Assembly (NCBI RefSeq): GCF_022662475.1
Contig: NZ_JAKNQQ010000004.1
Span: 124,001-188,000, forward strand
Source: Sphingomonas sp. TREG-RG-20F-R18-01
GTDB taxonomy: Bacteria; Pseudomonadota; Alphaproteobacteria; Sphingomonadales; Sphingomonadaceae
Direction: 5' to 3'
DNA length: 64,000 nucleotides
A program made the position numbers and the translations under genes. Of this stretch, positions 41,914 to 51,104 are shown one piece after another. The notes beneath the pieces are model-generated. The model was not told the DNA's origin, made no database searches, and saw nothing but the letters and a program-made list of their open reading frames with translations. The number at the start of each line of letters is the position of its first letter. The stretch's first letter is position 1.

Positions 41914-43455
41914 ATGCGGATCATCGACCATCATATCGCCGGCCTGTCGGCGAACGGCACCCAGGGCGGCGCGGCGCGCAGCGGCGACGTGTTCGACCCC
42001 AACACCGGGCAGGTCCAGGCGACGGTGACGCTCGGCACGCAAGCCGACCTCGATACCGCGATCGCCGCCGCGCAAAAAGCGCAGCCGGGCTGGGCCGCGA
42101 CCAACCCGCAGCGCCGTGCGCGCGTGATGTTCGAGTTCAAGCGGCTGGTCGAACTGCACATGGACGAGCTCGCCGAGCTGCTGTCGTCTGAGCACGGCAA
42201 GGTGATCGCGGATTCGAAGGGCGATATCCAGCGCGGGCTCGAGGTGATCGAATTCTGTTGCGGTATCCCGCATGTGCTCAAGGGCGAGTATACCCAGGGC
42301 GCGGGGCCGGGGATCGACGTCTATTCCATGCGCCAGCCGCTCGGCATCGGGGCGGGCATCACCCCGTTCAATTTCCCGGCGATGATCCCGCTGTGGATGT
42401 CGGGCGTGGCGATCGCGACCGGCAATGCGTTCATTCTCAAGCCGTCCGAGCGTGATCCGTCGGTGCCGGTCCGGCTCGCCGAGCTGTTCCGCGAGGCGGG
42501 GCTGCCCGAGGGCATCCTCCAGGTCGTCCACGGCGACAAGGAAATGGTCGACGCGATCCTCGATCATCCCGCGATCAGCGCGGTCAGCTTCGTCGGCTCG
42601 TCCGACATCGCGCACTACGTCTACAAGCGCGGCGTCGCGGCGGGGAAACGCGTCCAGGCGATGGGTGGCGCGAAGAACCACGGGATCGTCATGCCCGACG
42701 CCGATCTGGACCAGGTCGTCGCGGATCTGTCGGGCGCGGCATTCGGGTCGGCGGGCGAGCGCTGCATGGCGTTGCCGGTGGTGGTGCCGGTCGGCGAGAA
42801 GACCGCGATCGCGTTGCGCGAGAAGCTGATCCCGGCGATTGCCGCGCTGCGGGTCGGGGTTTCGACCGACAAGGACGCGCATTACGGTCCGGTCGTGAAT
42901 GCCGCGCACCGCGCGCGCATCGAGCAGTGGATCCAGACGGGCGTCGACGAGGGCGCGGAGCTCGTCGTCGACGGGCGCGGGTTCGAATTGCAGGGGCATG
43001 AGAAGGGGTTCTTCATCGGCCCGTCGCTGTTCGACCACGTCACCCCGTCGATGGAATCGTACAAGGAGGAGATCTTCGGCCCGGTCCTCCAGATCGTTCG
43101 CGCGGACGATTTCGATCATGCCGTCCGGCTCCCGAGCGAGCATCAGTACGGCAACGGCGTCGCGATCTTCACGCGCAACGGCCACGCGGCGCGCGAATTC
43201 GCGGCGCGGGTCAATGTCGGGATGGTCGGGATCAACGTGCCGATCCCGGTGCCGGTCGCCTATCACACGTTCGGCGGGTGGAAGCGCAGCGCGTTCGGCG
43301 ATACCAACCAGCACGGCATGGAAGGCGTCAAGTTCTGGACCAAGGTCAAGACCGTGACGCAGCGCTGGCCCGACGGCTCGGCTTTGCCGGGCGGCAGCGA
43401 GGACGGTGGACCCAGCCGGATCCAGGATGCGTTCGTGATTCCGACGATGGGGTGA
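41914..43455 (+). CDS. mmsA: CoA-acylating methylmalonate-semialdehyde dehydrogenase
   Basis: A 513-residue aldehyde dehydrogenase. It has the signature region GAGITPFNFPAMIPLW, ILKPSERDPSV, FVGSSDIAHYVY and the catalytic cysteine in GSAGERCMALPV; the latter, without the usual glutamate general base, is the MmsA pattern. It converts methylmalonate semialdehyde, CoA and NAD+ to propionyl-CoA and CO2. It is first in the valine operon. ATG 41914 has GAAGAGG upstream; the longer frame runs toward the tRNA. A TTGCGCAA palindrome at 41830-41837 lies in the promoter region, but such 8-mers also occur elsewhere in the window. Confidence 0.93.
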   Translation: MRIIDHHIAGLSANGTQGGAARSGDVFDPNTGQVQATVTLGTQADLDTAIAAAQKAQPGWAATNPQRRARVMFEFKRLVELHMDELAELLSSEHGKVIADSKGDIQRGLEVIEFCCGIPHVLKGEYTQGAGPGIDVYSMRQPLGIGAGITPFNFPAMIPLWMSGVAIATGNAFILKPSERDPSVPVRLAELFREAGLPEGILQVVHGDKEMVDAILDHPAISAVSFVGSSDIAHYVYKRGVAAGKRVQAMGGAKNHGIVMPDADLDQVVADLSGAAFGSAGERCMALPVVVPVGEKTAIALREKLIPAIAALRVGVSTDKDAHYGPVVNAAHRARIEQWIQTGVDEGAELVVDGRGFELQGHEKGFFIGPSLFDHVTPSMESYKEEIFGPVLQIVRADDFDHAVRLPSEHQYGNGVAIFTRNGHAAREFAARVNVGMVGINVPIPVPVAYHTFGGWKRSAFGDTNQHGMEGVKFWTKVKTVTQRWPDGSALPGGSEDGGPSRIQDAFVIPTMG

Positions 43456-43494
43456 GGCGCTCTGCCTGCCCCTGATACGACAAGAGAGCTTTGC

Positions 43495-44640
43495 ATGACC
43501 GACCAGTTCGACCTAACCGACGATCAGCGCGAGATCCAGGAGCTCGCGCGCCGCTTCACCGCCGACCAAATCACGCCGTTCGCGGCGGAGTGGGACGAGA
43601 AACACATCTTCCCGCGCGACACGATCAAGGCGGCGGCGGAACTGGGGTTCGCGGCGATCTACGTTTCGGAGGAATCGGGCGGGATCAATCTCGGGCGGCT
43701 CGAAGCGGCGCTGATCATGGAGGCGATGGCCTATGGCTGCCCGTCGATCTCGGCGTTCATCTCGATCCACAATATGGCGAGCTGGATGATCGACCGGTTC
43801 GGCGGGCAAGGGGTGAAGGACAAGTATCTGCCGTCGCTCGTCACGATGGACCGGATTGCGAGCTATTGCCTGACCGAGCCGGGCTCGGGCTCGGACGCCG
43901 CCGCGCTCAAGACCCGCGCAGTCCGGGACGGCGACCATTATGTCGTCAACGGCACCAAGCAGTTCATCTCGGGCGGCGGCGAGAACGAGGTCTATGTGAC
44001 GATGGTCCGCACTGGTGAGGACGGCCCCAAGGGCATTTCGTGCCTGGTGATCGAGAAGGACATGCCCGGCGTCAGCTTCGGCGCGAACGAGCGCAAGCTC
44101 GGCTGGCACTCGCAGCCGACCGCGCAGGTGGTGTTCGAGGATGTGCATGTCCCTGTGGATAACCTTGTGGGCGGCGAGGGCGAGGGGTTCCGCATCGCGA
44201 TGATGGGGCTCGATGGCGGGCGGCTCAACATCGGTGCGTGTTCGCTTGGCGGGGCGCAGCGGTGCCTCGATGAATCCGTGACCTACACCAAGGATCGCAA
44301 GCAGTTCGGCACCGCGATTGCGGATTTCCAGAACACGCAGTTCATGCTCGCGGACATGGCGACCGACCTCGAGGCGGCGCGCGCGCTGCTCTACATGGCA
44401 GCGGCGAAGGTCACCGCGAACGCGCCCGACAAGACCAAGTTTGCGGCGATGGCGAAGCGGCTGTCGACCGATACCGGCTCGCTGGTCGCCGACCGTGCGC
44501 TCCAACTGCATGGTGGCTACGGTTATCTGATGGATTACCCGATCGAACGCTTCTGGCGCGACCTGCGCGTGCATTCGATCCTTGAGGGGACCAATCAGGT
44601 GATGCGGATGATCATCGGGCGCGAACTGACGCGACAATAA
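43495..44640 (+). CDS. Acyl-CoA dehydrogenase, probably isobutyryl-CoA dehydrogenase
   Basis: A 381-residue flavoenzyme with the standard motifs: SYCLTEPGSGSDAAALKT (FAD-binding), FISGGGENEVYVTMVRTG, QLHGGYGYLMDYPIERFWRD and the C-terminal region with the catalytic glutamate in ILEGTNQVMRMIIGR. Its place after mmsA and before the isobutyryl pathway genes makes isobutyryl-CoA the likely substrate, giving methacrylyl-CoA with electrons to ETF. Operon gap 39 nt. A branched-chain acyl-CoA specificity other than isobutyryl cannot be excluded. Confidence 0.92.
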   Translation: MTDQFDLTDDQREIQELARRFTADQITPFAAEWDEKHIFPRDTIKAAAELGFAAIYVSEESGGINLGRLEAALIMEAMAYGCPSISAFISIHNMASWMIDRFGGQGVKDKYLPSLVTMDRIASYCLTEPGSGSDAAALKTRAVRDGDHYVVNGTKQFISGGGENEVYVTMVRTGEDGPKGISCLVIEKDMPGVSFGANERKLGWHSQPTAQVVFEDVHVPVDNLVGGEGEGFRIAMMGLDGGRLNIGACSLGGAQRCLDESVTYTKDRKQFGTAIADFQNTQFMLADMATDLEAARALLYMAAAKVTANAPDKTKFAAMAKRLSTDTGSLVADRALQLHGGYGYLMDYPIERFWRDLRVHSILEGTNQVMRMIIGRELTRQ

Positions 44641-44666
44641 CCCGGCGGAGCCAAGCCCCCCTTCTT

Positions 44667-44731
44667 CTTCGTGGCTTTGTGGCTTTGTGCGCAAAAGAAC
44701 TTTTCTCGCACGAAGCCACAAAGACACGAAG
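44667..44731. repeat. Long imperfect hairpin inside the valine operon
   Basis: Left arm 44667-44691 and right arm 44707-44731 match over 23 of 25 positions as an inverted repeat (core CTTCGTGGCTTTGTGGC), and the 15-nt loop contains a further AAAAG/CTTTT stem. It lies 20 nt before the start of the hydrolase gene. The GGCTTTGTGCG core links it to the element at 33361-33500. Confidence 0.7.
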
Positions 44732-44751
44732 ACAGTGATGAGAGACCGTGC

Positions 44752-45795
44752 ATGACCAGCGACGTCCTGACCATTATCGAAGGGCCTGTCGGCCGGATCA
44801 GGCTCAACCGGCCGAAGGCGCTTCATGCGCTGACGACCGACATGTGTGTCGCGATGCTGGATGCGCTCGACGCATGGCGTGCCGACCCCGCGATCGAGGC
44901 GGTGCTGCTCGACCACGCCGAGGGCAGGGGCTTCTGCGCGGGTGGCGACATCCGGATGCTCGCGGAAAGCGGCGCGGCGGATGGGGTCGCGGCGCGCGCG
45001 TTCTTCCACACCGAATATCGGCTCAACCATCGGCTGTTCACCTACGCCAAGCCCACCGTCGCGTTCATGGACGGGATTACGATGGGCGGCGGCGTCGGCA
45101 TCGCCTGCCCGTGCGATTTCCGCGTGGCGACCGAGAACACCAAGTTCGCGATGCCCGAGACCGGAATCGGGCTGTTCCCCGATGTCGGCGGCGGCTGGTA
45201 TCTGTCGCGGCTGCCGGGGCGGATCGGGCAGTATCTCGCGCTGACCGGGCACCGGCTCGACGGGGCGGAGTGCCTCGCGCTGGGTCTGGCGACGCATTAT
45301 TTGCAGAGCGCGTCGCTGGACGATGCCAAGGCGCAGATTGCCGCCAATCCACAGGCGATAGCGGCGACGCTCGACGCTCTCGGCGAGACGCCGCCCGAAG
45401 CGAAGATCCTTGCGCAGCGCGAGGCGATCGACCGGCTGTTCGCCTCCGACGCACTTGAGGACATCTACGCGGCGCTCGAAGCAGATGGCGGGGACTGGGC
45501 GACGCAACAGCTCGCCACGCTCCGCACCAAGTCGCCACAGACGATGAAAGTGTCGCTCCGCCTGCTCCACGAAGGCAAGATGATGGCGACGTTCGAGGAC
45601 GAGATGCGGCAGGAATATGCGATCGGCTCGCGTGTCGTGCAGCGGCATGATTTTCTCGAAGGCGTCCGCGCGGTGATCGTCGACAAGGACAACGCCCCAC
45701 GCTGGGACCCGGCGACGCCCGAGGACGTGACCGATCACGTGATCGACCAGATCTTTGCGCCTCTCTCTCCAGCCGATGAATGGACCCCGGCATGA
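44752..45795 (+). CDS. 3-hydroxyisobutyryl-CoA hydrolase-like enoyl-CoA hydratase family protein
   Basis: A 347-residue crotonase-fold protein. The length and [15 protein letters not shown] followed by [19 protein letters not shown] are those of the 3-hydroxyisobutyryl-CoA hydrolase branch rather than simple hydratases (about 257 aa). It would release 3-hydroxyisobutyrate from its CoA ester. The start ATG 44752 lies just beyond the repeat hairpin; the longer frame would be encoded by the repeat and is rejected. Its TGA overlaps the next ATG in ATGA, so the pair is coupled. Confidence 0.9.
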   Translation: MTSDVLTIIEGPVGRIRLNRPKALHALTTDMCVAMLDALDAWRADPAIEAVLLDHAEGRGFCAGGDIRMLAESGAADGVAARAFFHTEYRLNHRLFTYAKPTVAFMDGITMGGGVGIACPCDFRVATENTKFAMPETGIGLFPDVGGGWYLSRLPGRIGQYLALTGHRLDGAECLALGLATHYLQSASLDDAKAQIAANPQAIAATLDALGETPPEAKILAQREAIDRLFASDALEDIYAALEADGGDWATQQLATLRTKSPQTMKVSLRLLHEGKMMATFEDEMRQEYAIGSRVVQRHDFLEGVRAVIVDKDNAPRWDPATPEDVTDHVIDQIFAPLSPADEWTPA

Positions 45796-46565
45796 CGTAC
45801 GAAACGATCCTCGTCGAACAGCGTGACCGCGTCACGCTGATCACGCTCAACCGGCCCAAGGCGCTCAACGCGCTCAACAGCCAGATCCTCGCTGGCCTGC
45901 TCGCGGCGATGGCGGCGTTCGATGCGGATCCGTCGCAGGGCTGCGCGGTCATCACCGGCAGCGAGAAGGCGTTCGCGGCGGGCGCGGACATCAAGGAGAT
46001 GCAGGCGCAGGGCTTCGCCGACATGTATGCGCATGACTTTTTCGCCGGCTGGGACCGATTCACGCGCACGCGCAAGCCGATCATCGCGGCGGTCGCGGGC
46101 TATGCGCTCGGCGGCGGGTGCGAGCTGGCGATGATGTGCGACTTCATCCTCGCCGCCGATAGCGCCAAGTTCGGCCAGCCCGAGATCAAGCTCGCGGTCT
46201 CGCCCGGCATGGGCGGGTCGCAGCGGCTGACGCGCGCGGTCGGCAAGGCCAAGGCGATGGAGATGTGCCTGACCGGGCGGATGATGGACGCCGCCGAGGC
46301 CGAACGCGCCGGGCTCGCCTCGCGCGTGATCCCCGCCGCCGAGCTGGTCGAGGAAGCGGTCAAGGTCGCCGCGACGATCGCGGGCATGGCCCCGCTCGCG
46401 GTGCTGGCGAACAAGGAAATGGTCAATGCCGCGTTCGAGACGTCGCTCGGCATGGGCGTCCAGTTCGAACGCCGCCTGTTCCACGCATTGTTCGGGACCG
46501 AGGACCAGAGCGAAGGCATGACCGCCTTCGTCGAGAAGCGCCAAGGGGTGTGGACGGGGAAGTGA
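45792..46565 (+). CDS. Enoyl-CoA hydratase
   Basis: A 257-residue crotonase-fold hydratase: oxyanion-hole region [17 protein letters not shown], then [15 protein letters not shown] with the catalytic glutamate, and [20 protein letters not shown]. In this operon it should hydrate methacrylyl-CoA to 3-hydroxyisobutyryl-CoA. The ATG overlaps the preceding stop (ATGA). A start four codons earlier is open but lies inside the upstream gene. Confidence 0.92.
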   Translation: MTYETILVEQRDRVTLITLNRPKALNALNSQILAGLLAAMAAFDADPSQGCAVITGSEKAFAAGADIKEMQAQGFADMYAHDFFAGWDRFTRTRKPIIAAVAGYALGGGCELAMMCDFILAADSAKFGQPEIKLAVSPGMGGSQRLTRAVGKAKAMEMCLTGRMMDAAEAERAGLASRVIPAAELVEEAVKVAATIAGMAPLAVLANKEMVNAAFETSLGMGVQFERRLFHALFGTEDQSEGMTAFVEKRQGVWTGK

Positions 46566-46573
46566 CGCAAAAT

Positions 46574-46673
46574 CCCCTCCCGCGTGCGGGAGGGGCTAGG
46601 GGAGGGGCGTGCTTCAAGCCGCGCGCGCTGCGGCACTGCCCTCCCCCGACCCCTCCCGCTAGCGGGAGTGGGG
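46574..46673. repeat. Bipartite GC-rich repeat (REP-like) inside the valine operon
   Basis: Two hairpin units in inverted orientation: CCCCTCCCGC-GT-GCGGGAGGGG (46574-46595) and CTCCCGC-TA-GCGGGAG (46653-46668), the second preceded by GCGGCACTGCCCTCCCCC. The same unit design occurs at 56013-56184. It lies between the hydratase and mmsB. Confidence 0.7.
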
Positions 46674-46695
46674 AATAAGAATAAGGAGAGAAACA

Positions 46696-47574
46696 ATGGC
46701 ACGCATCGCATTCATCGGGCTGGGCAACATGGGCGGCGGAATGGCCGCGAATCTTGCGAAGGCGGGGCATGACGTCCGCGCGTTCGATCTGTCGTCCGAA
46801 GCCCTTGAACGCGCCAGAACGGCTGGCTGCCTGCCCGTGGAGTCTGCTGCGGAGGCGGCCGAGGATGCCGAAGCGATCGTCACCATGCTCCCAGCCGGTC
46901 GTCACGTCGAAGCGGTCTATGCAGACCTGTTCGCGGCCAACATCCTGCCGACAACGCTTCTGATCGATTGCTCGACGATCGACGTCGCCACCGCCAAGCG
47001 GGTCGCCGAGACCGCGCTCGCCAACGGTATCACTGCGGTCGACGCGCCTGTTTCTGGCGGAATCGGTGCAGCCAATGCGGGCACGCTGACCTTCATGGTC
47101 GGCGGTACCGACGCGGGCTTCGCCAAGGCCAAGCCGATCCTCGCGGCGATGGGGCAGGCCGTGATTCACGCGGGCGGCAACGGCACCGGCCAGGCCGCGA
47201 AGATCGCCAACAACATGCTGCTCGGCGCGACGATGGTGGCGACGTGCGAGGCGTTCCTGCTGGCGGAAAAGCTCGGGCTGGACGCCCAGACCTTCTACGA
47301 TATCTCGAGCGTCTCCTCGGGGCAAAGCTGGTCGATGACGCGCTATTGCCCGGTGCCGGGGGTTGGGCCCGACACCCCCGCCGACCACGAGTATCAAGGG
47401 GGATTTGCGACCGCGCTGATGCTGAAGGACCTCAAGCTCGCCGCCGAAGCGGCCAGCGGCGCAGGGGCGGACACGCCGATGGGGACGAAGGCGGCCGAAC
47501 TGTATCAGAGGTTCGCTGACGACGGACAGGGCGGACTGGACTTTTCCGCGATCATCAAGATGCTGCGAGGGTAG
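46696..47574 (+). CDS. mmsB: 3-hydroxyisobutyrate dehydrogenase
   Basis: A 292-residue enzyme of the 6-phosphogluconate dehydrogenase-like superfamily: N-terminal FIGLGNMGGGMAANLAKAGH binds NAD+, DAPVSGGIGAANAGTL is the substrate-binding signature, and the catalytic lysine lies in GQAAKIANNM. It oxidises 3-hydroxyisobutyrate to methylmalonate semialdehyde, the substrate of MmsA at the head of the operon. AAGGAG precedes the ATG by about 8 nt. It is last in the operon; no clear terminator follows. Confidence 0.95.
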   Translation: MARIAFIGLGNMGGGMAANLAKAGHDVRAFDLSSEALERARTAGCLPVESAAEAAEDAEAIVTMLPAGRHVEAVYADLFAANILPTTLLIDCSTIDVATAKRVAETALANGITAVDAPVSGGIGAANAGTLTFMVGGTDAGFAKAKPILAAMGQAVIHAGGNGTGQAAKIANNMLLGATMVATCEAFLLAEKLGLDAQTFYDISSVSSGQSWSMTRYCPVPGVGPDTPADHEYQGGFATALMLKDLKLAAEAASGAGADTPMGTKAAELYQRFADDGQGGLDFSAIIKMLRG

Positions 47575-47814
47575 CGTCCGCACACGCCACCGCATGCCTT
47601 ACGCTGCGCCAACCCGTTTCGGATACGCCCGGGGGCGATGTTTCACGACGCCGCCCTTGCTCCTTCGGCCAGTGCAGCCGACGCCCCGCCTTTATCGGCG
47701 GTAAGTGCCGAATGCGGGCTGGCGTGGTGTCTGGCCTCGACGCATGCCGATGGTTGCGCGGGCCGTCCGCGTCTGGATCGAGCGGCAAGGCTGATGCCCC
47801 AATTGCGGCGCGTA

Positions 47815-48534
47815 TCAGACCTTGCCGGGCGGCGGGCCGCCATATTGCGACAGGTAGCGGGCGAGCTCGGCTTGCAGCGCGGTCGAGGTTCGAACGGATG
47901 AATCCTCCAGACCGCATCCGGCATTTTCGATTTCGAGGTCGCCCCGCGCGACCATGTCCAGCACGTCGAGCGCCCCGGACGTCGGATCGAGCCCGATTTC
48001 CCGACAGATGTCGCCGATCGACAGCCGCGGGCCAACACATTCCAGCTTGAAGCACGCCAGCGCGATGTCCCATTTCGCGCCGGCAAAGCGCTCGGCGCCG
48101 AACGCATCGCTACGGCCCCGGCGAGCGCGCAACATCCGCGTTACGGTGATGAAGTTGCTTTCGAGCGTACCGATCGGCATTGCGTCGGCGAGCGGGCGGA
48201 CGGTCGCGACCAAGCGCTGCGGTCCGATCCCGTCCGACACGACCGAAGCCCGATTCTGGACCCGCATGAGCTTGCCGTCCGAACGGACGTAGCTTTTGCT
48301 GATCGTGAGCGGGGCGCCGGAATCGCGCAATTGCGCGATTGCACGGATGTGGCGGGCCTGTTCGACCGGGTTGGTAAACTGAACGGCGACCCGGCCGATC
48401 AACTCGGTTCGCTCGCGACCGAGGATCTCGCAATAGGCGTCGTCGACCGACAGATACGTGCCGGCCAAGTCGGTGAGAACGTGGGCCACCGGCACATCGG
48501 GATCGAAAAAGCTTTGCAGAATCCGCACTTCCAT
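47815..48534 (-). CDS. PAS-domain protein with C-terminal winged-helix-like region
   Basis: A 239-residue protein. Residues about 8-115 form a PAS fold (DPDVPVAHVLTDLAGTYLSVDDAYCEILGR, then FTNPVEQARHIRAIAQL), and about 150-225 form a helical segment (AKWDIALACFKLE, RLSIGDICREIGLDPTSGALDVLDMV) that reads like a degenerate winged helix. There is no kinase or GGDEF domain. It may be a sensor-type transcription factor, which is inference. ATG 48532-48534 follows GGGGATTT; longer frames begin inside the upstream region. It diverges from a 68-residue small protein. Confidence 0.7.
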   Translation of the reverse strand: MEVRILQSFFDPDVPVAHVLTDLAGTYLSVDDAYCEILGRERTELIGRVAVQFTNPVEQARHIRAIAQLRDSGAPLTISKSYVRSDGKLMRVQNRASVVSDGIGPQRLVATVRPLADAMPIGTLESNFITVTRMLRARRGRSDAFGAERFAGAKWDIALACFKLECVGPRLSIGDICREIGLDPTSGALDVLDMVARGDLEIENAGCGLEDSSVRTSTALQAELARYLSQYGGPPPGKV

Positions 48535-48640
48535 AAATCCCCGGTGCAGAATCAATGCCATAATAGAGCATATTGCGCTATGGTGCGCTGTCGACCCGGC
48601 GGGTATCCGGCAGTGAACCCTGTGTTGGGAGCGTCGTGCC

Positions 48641-48847
48641 ATGACCACTGCCGTGTCCGGGACATCCGACAAGATCGAAGCCATGGCGAACGTCATGGTC
48701 GAGACGTTCGGCGCACGGGCGCTCGGTGTAGCCCAGGCGCAGGTCGAGGCCGCTACGCCCGACCAACCGTCCGTTGCCGAAACCTGGCAGCAGATCGTCG
48801 GGCTGATCGGGGCGCGCCTGGCGGCACCCCCCGAGACATCGCGGTAA
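48641..48847 (+). CDS. Small conserved-looking protein, 68 residues, unknown
   Basis: MTTAVSGTSDKIEAMANVMVE continues with an Ala-rich, mostly helical sequence with no cysteine, no signal peptide and no membrane segment. GGGAG lies upstream of the ATG and the codon use is like its neighbours. It is divergent from the PAS protein and convergent with gshA, its stop being 2 bp from that of gshA. Function unknown; possibly controlled by the PAS regulator. Confidence 0.6.
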   Translation: MTTAVSGTSDKIEAMANVMVETFGARALGVAQAQVEAATPDQPSVAETWQQIVGLIGARLAAPPETSR

Positions 48848-48849
48848 AC

Positions 48850-50223
48850 CTAGAAGCGTAGCGCGTCATAGACCTTGGAAACGTCGCCACCCCAGACGCC
48901 GTGATATTTTTCCAGAAGCACTTCGGCAGGTACCTTGCCGCTGCGCACGACTTCGCGGAGCGGATCCAGGAACCCGGTCTCGTTATTGCCGCTCGTATCG
49001 AGCCGCGCGCGCGTGGCGAGGCCTGCGTGCGCGATGTCGAGCACCTCGCCCGCGATGTCGCGCAGTTTGCGGCCGCCCGCGATCGGCGCGTCGAGGCCAA
49101 GCTTGGGGACCGAATCGCGCAACGCCTGGCGTTCCTCGATCGTCCAGTGCTTGACGAGATCCCACGCGGCATCGAGCGCCTGAGCATCGTAGAGCAGCCC
49201 GACCCACAAGGCCGGCAGCGCACAGATCCGCCCCCACGGACCCCCGTCCGCCCCGCGCATCTCGAGGAAGGTCTTGAGTCGTACTTCGGGGAAGGCGGTC
49301 GACAGATGGTCGTTCCAGTCGTCGAGCGTCGGCGTCTCGCCGGGCAGCACCGATAGCTTGCCCTCGAGGAAATCGCGGAACGACAGCCCCGCTGCGTCGA
49401 TATAGCGGCCCTCGCGGTAGACGAAGTACATCGGCACATCGAGCGCGTACTCCGTGTAGCGATCGTAACCGAAGCCATCCTCGAACACGAACGGCAGCAT
49501 CCCCGTGCGTGCCGGATCCGTGTCCGACCAGATATGACTGCGGTACGAGAGCATCCCGTTGGGCTTGCCCTCGGTGAAGGGCGAATTGGCGAACAGCGCG
49601 GTGGCGAGCGGCTGGAGCGCGAGTCCGACGCGGAACTTCTGCACCATGTCGGCTTCGGACTGGTAATCGAGGTTCACCTGGATCGTGCAGGTGCGCAGCA
49701 TCATGTCGAGACCCATCGTGCCCACGCGCGGCATGTGCCGCAGCATGATCGCATAGCGCCCCTTGGGCATGATCGGCAGTTCGGCGCGGGTCTTGTCCGG
49801 CCACATGCCCAGGCCGAGGAAGCCGATCCCGAACTTCTCGCCGATCGCCTTGACCTGTTCCAGATGCCGGCCGGTCTCGGCGCAGGTCTGGTGAAGGGTC
49901 TCGAGCGGTGCGCCCGACAGTTCGAACTGGCCGGCGGGCTCCAGGCTGATCGAGCCGTCGCTCCCCGTCATGGCGATGACGTTGCCATTCTCCTCGACCG
50001 GCGTCCATCCATAGGCCTGGAGCGCATCGAGCAGGTCGCGGATGCCGCCCTTCTCGGTGTAGCTCGGCGCATGGTGGTCGCTGTCGGCGTAGACGAACTT
50101 CTCATGCTCGGTACCGATCCGCCAGCGTTCCGGGGGCTTTTCCCCGCTCGCGAAACTGGCGACGAGCTGGTCGCGCGACTCGATCAGGGGGGAGGTCTTG
50201 ATGGTGTCGGAGCGGGTCGTCAT
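48850..50223 (-). CDS. gshA: Glutamate-cysteine ligase, plant/alphaproteobacterial type
   Basis: A 457-residue enzyme of the GCS2-type (plant-like) family: WRIGTEHEKFVY at the N-terminus with acidic metal and glutamate ligands, SISLEPAGQFELSGAPLETLHQTCAE, RTCTIQVNLDYQSEADM and FVFEDGFGYDRYTEYALDVPMYF. It joins glutamate and cysteine to gamma-glutamylcysteine, the first step of glutathione synthesis. RsmE is encoded upstream on the same strand, 54 bp away, a pairing common in alphaproteobacteria. Confidence 0.95.
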   Translation of the reverse strand: MTTRSDTIKTSPLIESRDQLVASFASGEKPPERWRIGTEHEKFVYADSDHHAPSYTEKGGIRDLLDALQAYGWTPVEENGNVIAMTGSDGSISLEPAGQFELSGAPLETLHQTCAETGRHLEQVKAIGEKFGIGFLGLGMWPDKTRAELPIMPKGRYAIMLRHMPRVGTMGLDMMLRTCTIQVNLDYQSEADMVQKFRVGLALQPLATALFANSPFTEGKPNGMLSYRSHIWSDTDPARTGMLPFVFEDGFGYDRYTEYALDVPMYFVYREGRYIDAAGLSFRDFLEGKLSVLPGETPTLDDWNDHLSTAFPEVRLKTFLEMRGADGGPWGRICALPALWVGLLYDAQALDAAWDLVKHWTIEERQALRDSVPKLGLDAPIAGGRKLRDIAGEVLDIAHAGLATRARLDTSGNNETGFLDPLREVVRSGKVPAEVLLEKYHGVWGGDVSKVYDALRF

Positions 50224-50277
50224 CGTCGCGCCTTAGCGCCGCGTTGCGTCGCCCGCCAGCGGGTTTCGATCCGCTAC

Positions 50278-51018
50278 CTACCAATCACCACGCGCGGCCA
50301 TCCACAGCGCCGTTGCCGCCGCCGCGGCGGTGTCCGCGCGGAGGATGCGAGGGCCGAGCGTGATCGCAGTCGCGCCCGGCACGGCGCGGATCGCTTCGCG
50401 TTCGGCATCGTCGAATCCTCCTTCGGGACCGACGAGGATCGCGGCGCTCGCCGGGCCGTCGCGCATTGCGGCGGCGGCGGGCGTGCCGCCCGTTTCATCC
50501 GCGAAATACAGCGCGCGCCCGGCAGGCCAGTCGCGCAGCAGCGCGGTCAGCTTCACGGGTTCGGCAAGCTCGGGAACCGCGGTCCGGCCGCATTGCTCGG
50601 CCGCCTCGACCATGTGCGCGCGGAGCCGTTCGCCGTTCAGCCGGTCGACGATCGTCCGTCGGGTGAGGACGGGCACGAGCCGCGCGACGCCGAGCTCGCA
50701 CGCCTTTTCCGCGACCCAGTCGATCCGCCCCTTCTTGATCGGCGCGGCGCACAGCCACAGGTCGGGGACATGCTCGCGTTCGCGCAAGCGCTCGGTGACG
50801 TCGAGCATCAGGTCGCGCTTGCCGACGCTCGCGGCGACGCCGAGCCATTCGCCCGACTGGCCATCGAACAGCTTGACCGGGTCCCCCGCCTTCATCCGCA
50901 TGACGGTCGCGAGATAATGCGCCTGCGCGCCCTCGACGCGCAGCGGGCCGGGCGCGAGCGGGTGCTCGACGAACAGGCGCGGGGTGGATTGCGGGGGCCA
51001 TGCGGGGGTTGCGGGCAT
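50278..51018 (-). CDS. rsmE: 16S rRNA (uracil1498-N3)-methyltransferase
   Basis: A 246-residue SPOUT methyltransferase: N-terminal PUA-like barrel (LFVEHPLAPGPLRVEGAQAHYLATVMRMKAGD), then the knotted catalytic domain with KGRIDWVAEKACELGV, GRTAVPEL, LVGPEGGFDDAE and TLGPRILRADTAAAAA, all RsmE hallmarks. It methylates U1498 of 16S rRNA. The start at 51016-51018 is chosen because the longer frame adds only basic non-homologous residues. It probably forms an operon with gshA. Confidence 0.93.
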   Translation of the reverse strand: MPATPAWPPQSTPRLFVEHPLAPGPLRVEGAQAHYLATVMRMKAGDPVKLFDGQSGEWLGVAASVGKRDLMLDVTERLREREHVPDLWLCAAPIKKGRIDWVAEKACELGVARLVPVLTRRTIVDRLNGERLRAHMVEAAEQCGRTAVPELAEPVKLTALLRDWPAGRALYFADETGGTPAAAAMRDGPASAAILVGPEGGFDDAEREAIRAVPGATAITLGPRILRADTAAAAATALWMAARGDW

Positions 51019-51104
51019 GGGGCTTCCTAGGGCGGATTGCCGCCGCTGCACAATCGTGCGCATGCGAACCCTGCTTCGCCGGGGAAGACGCTGAGGATTC
51101 GACC

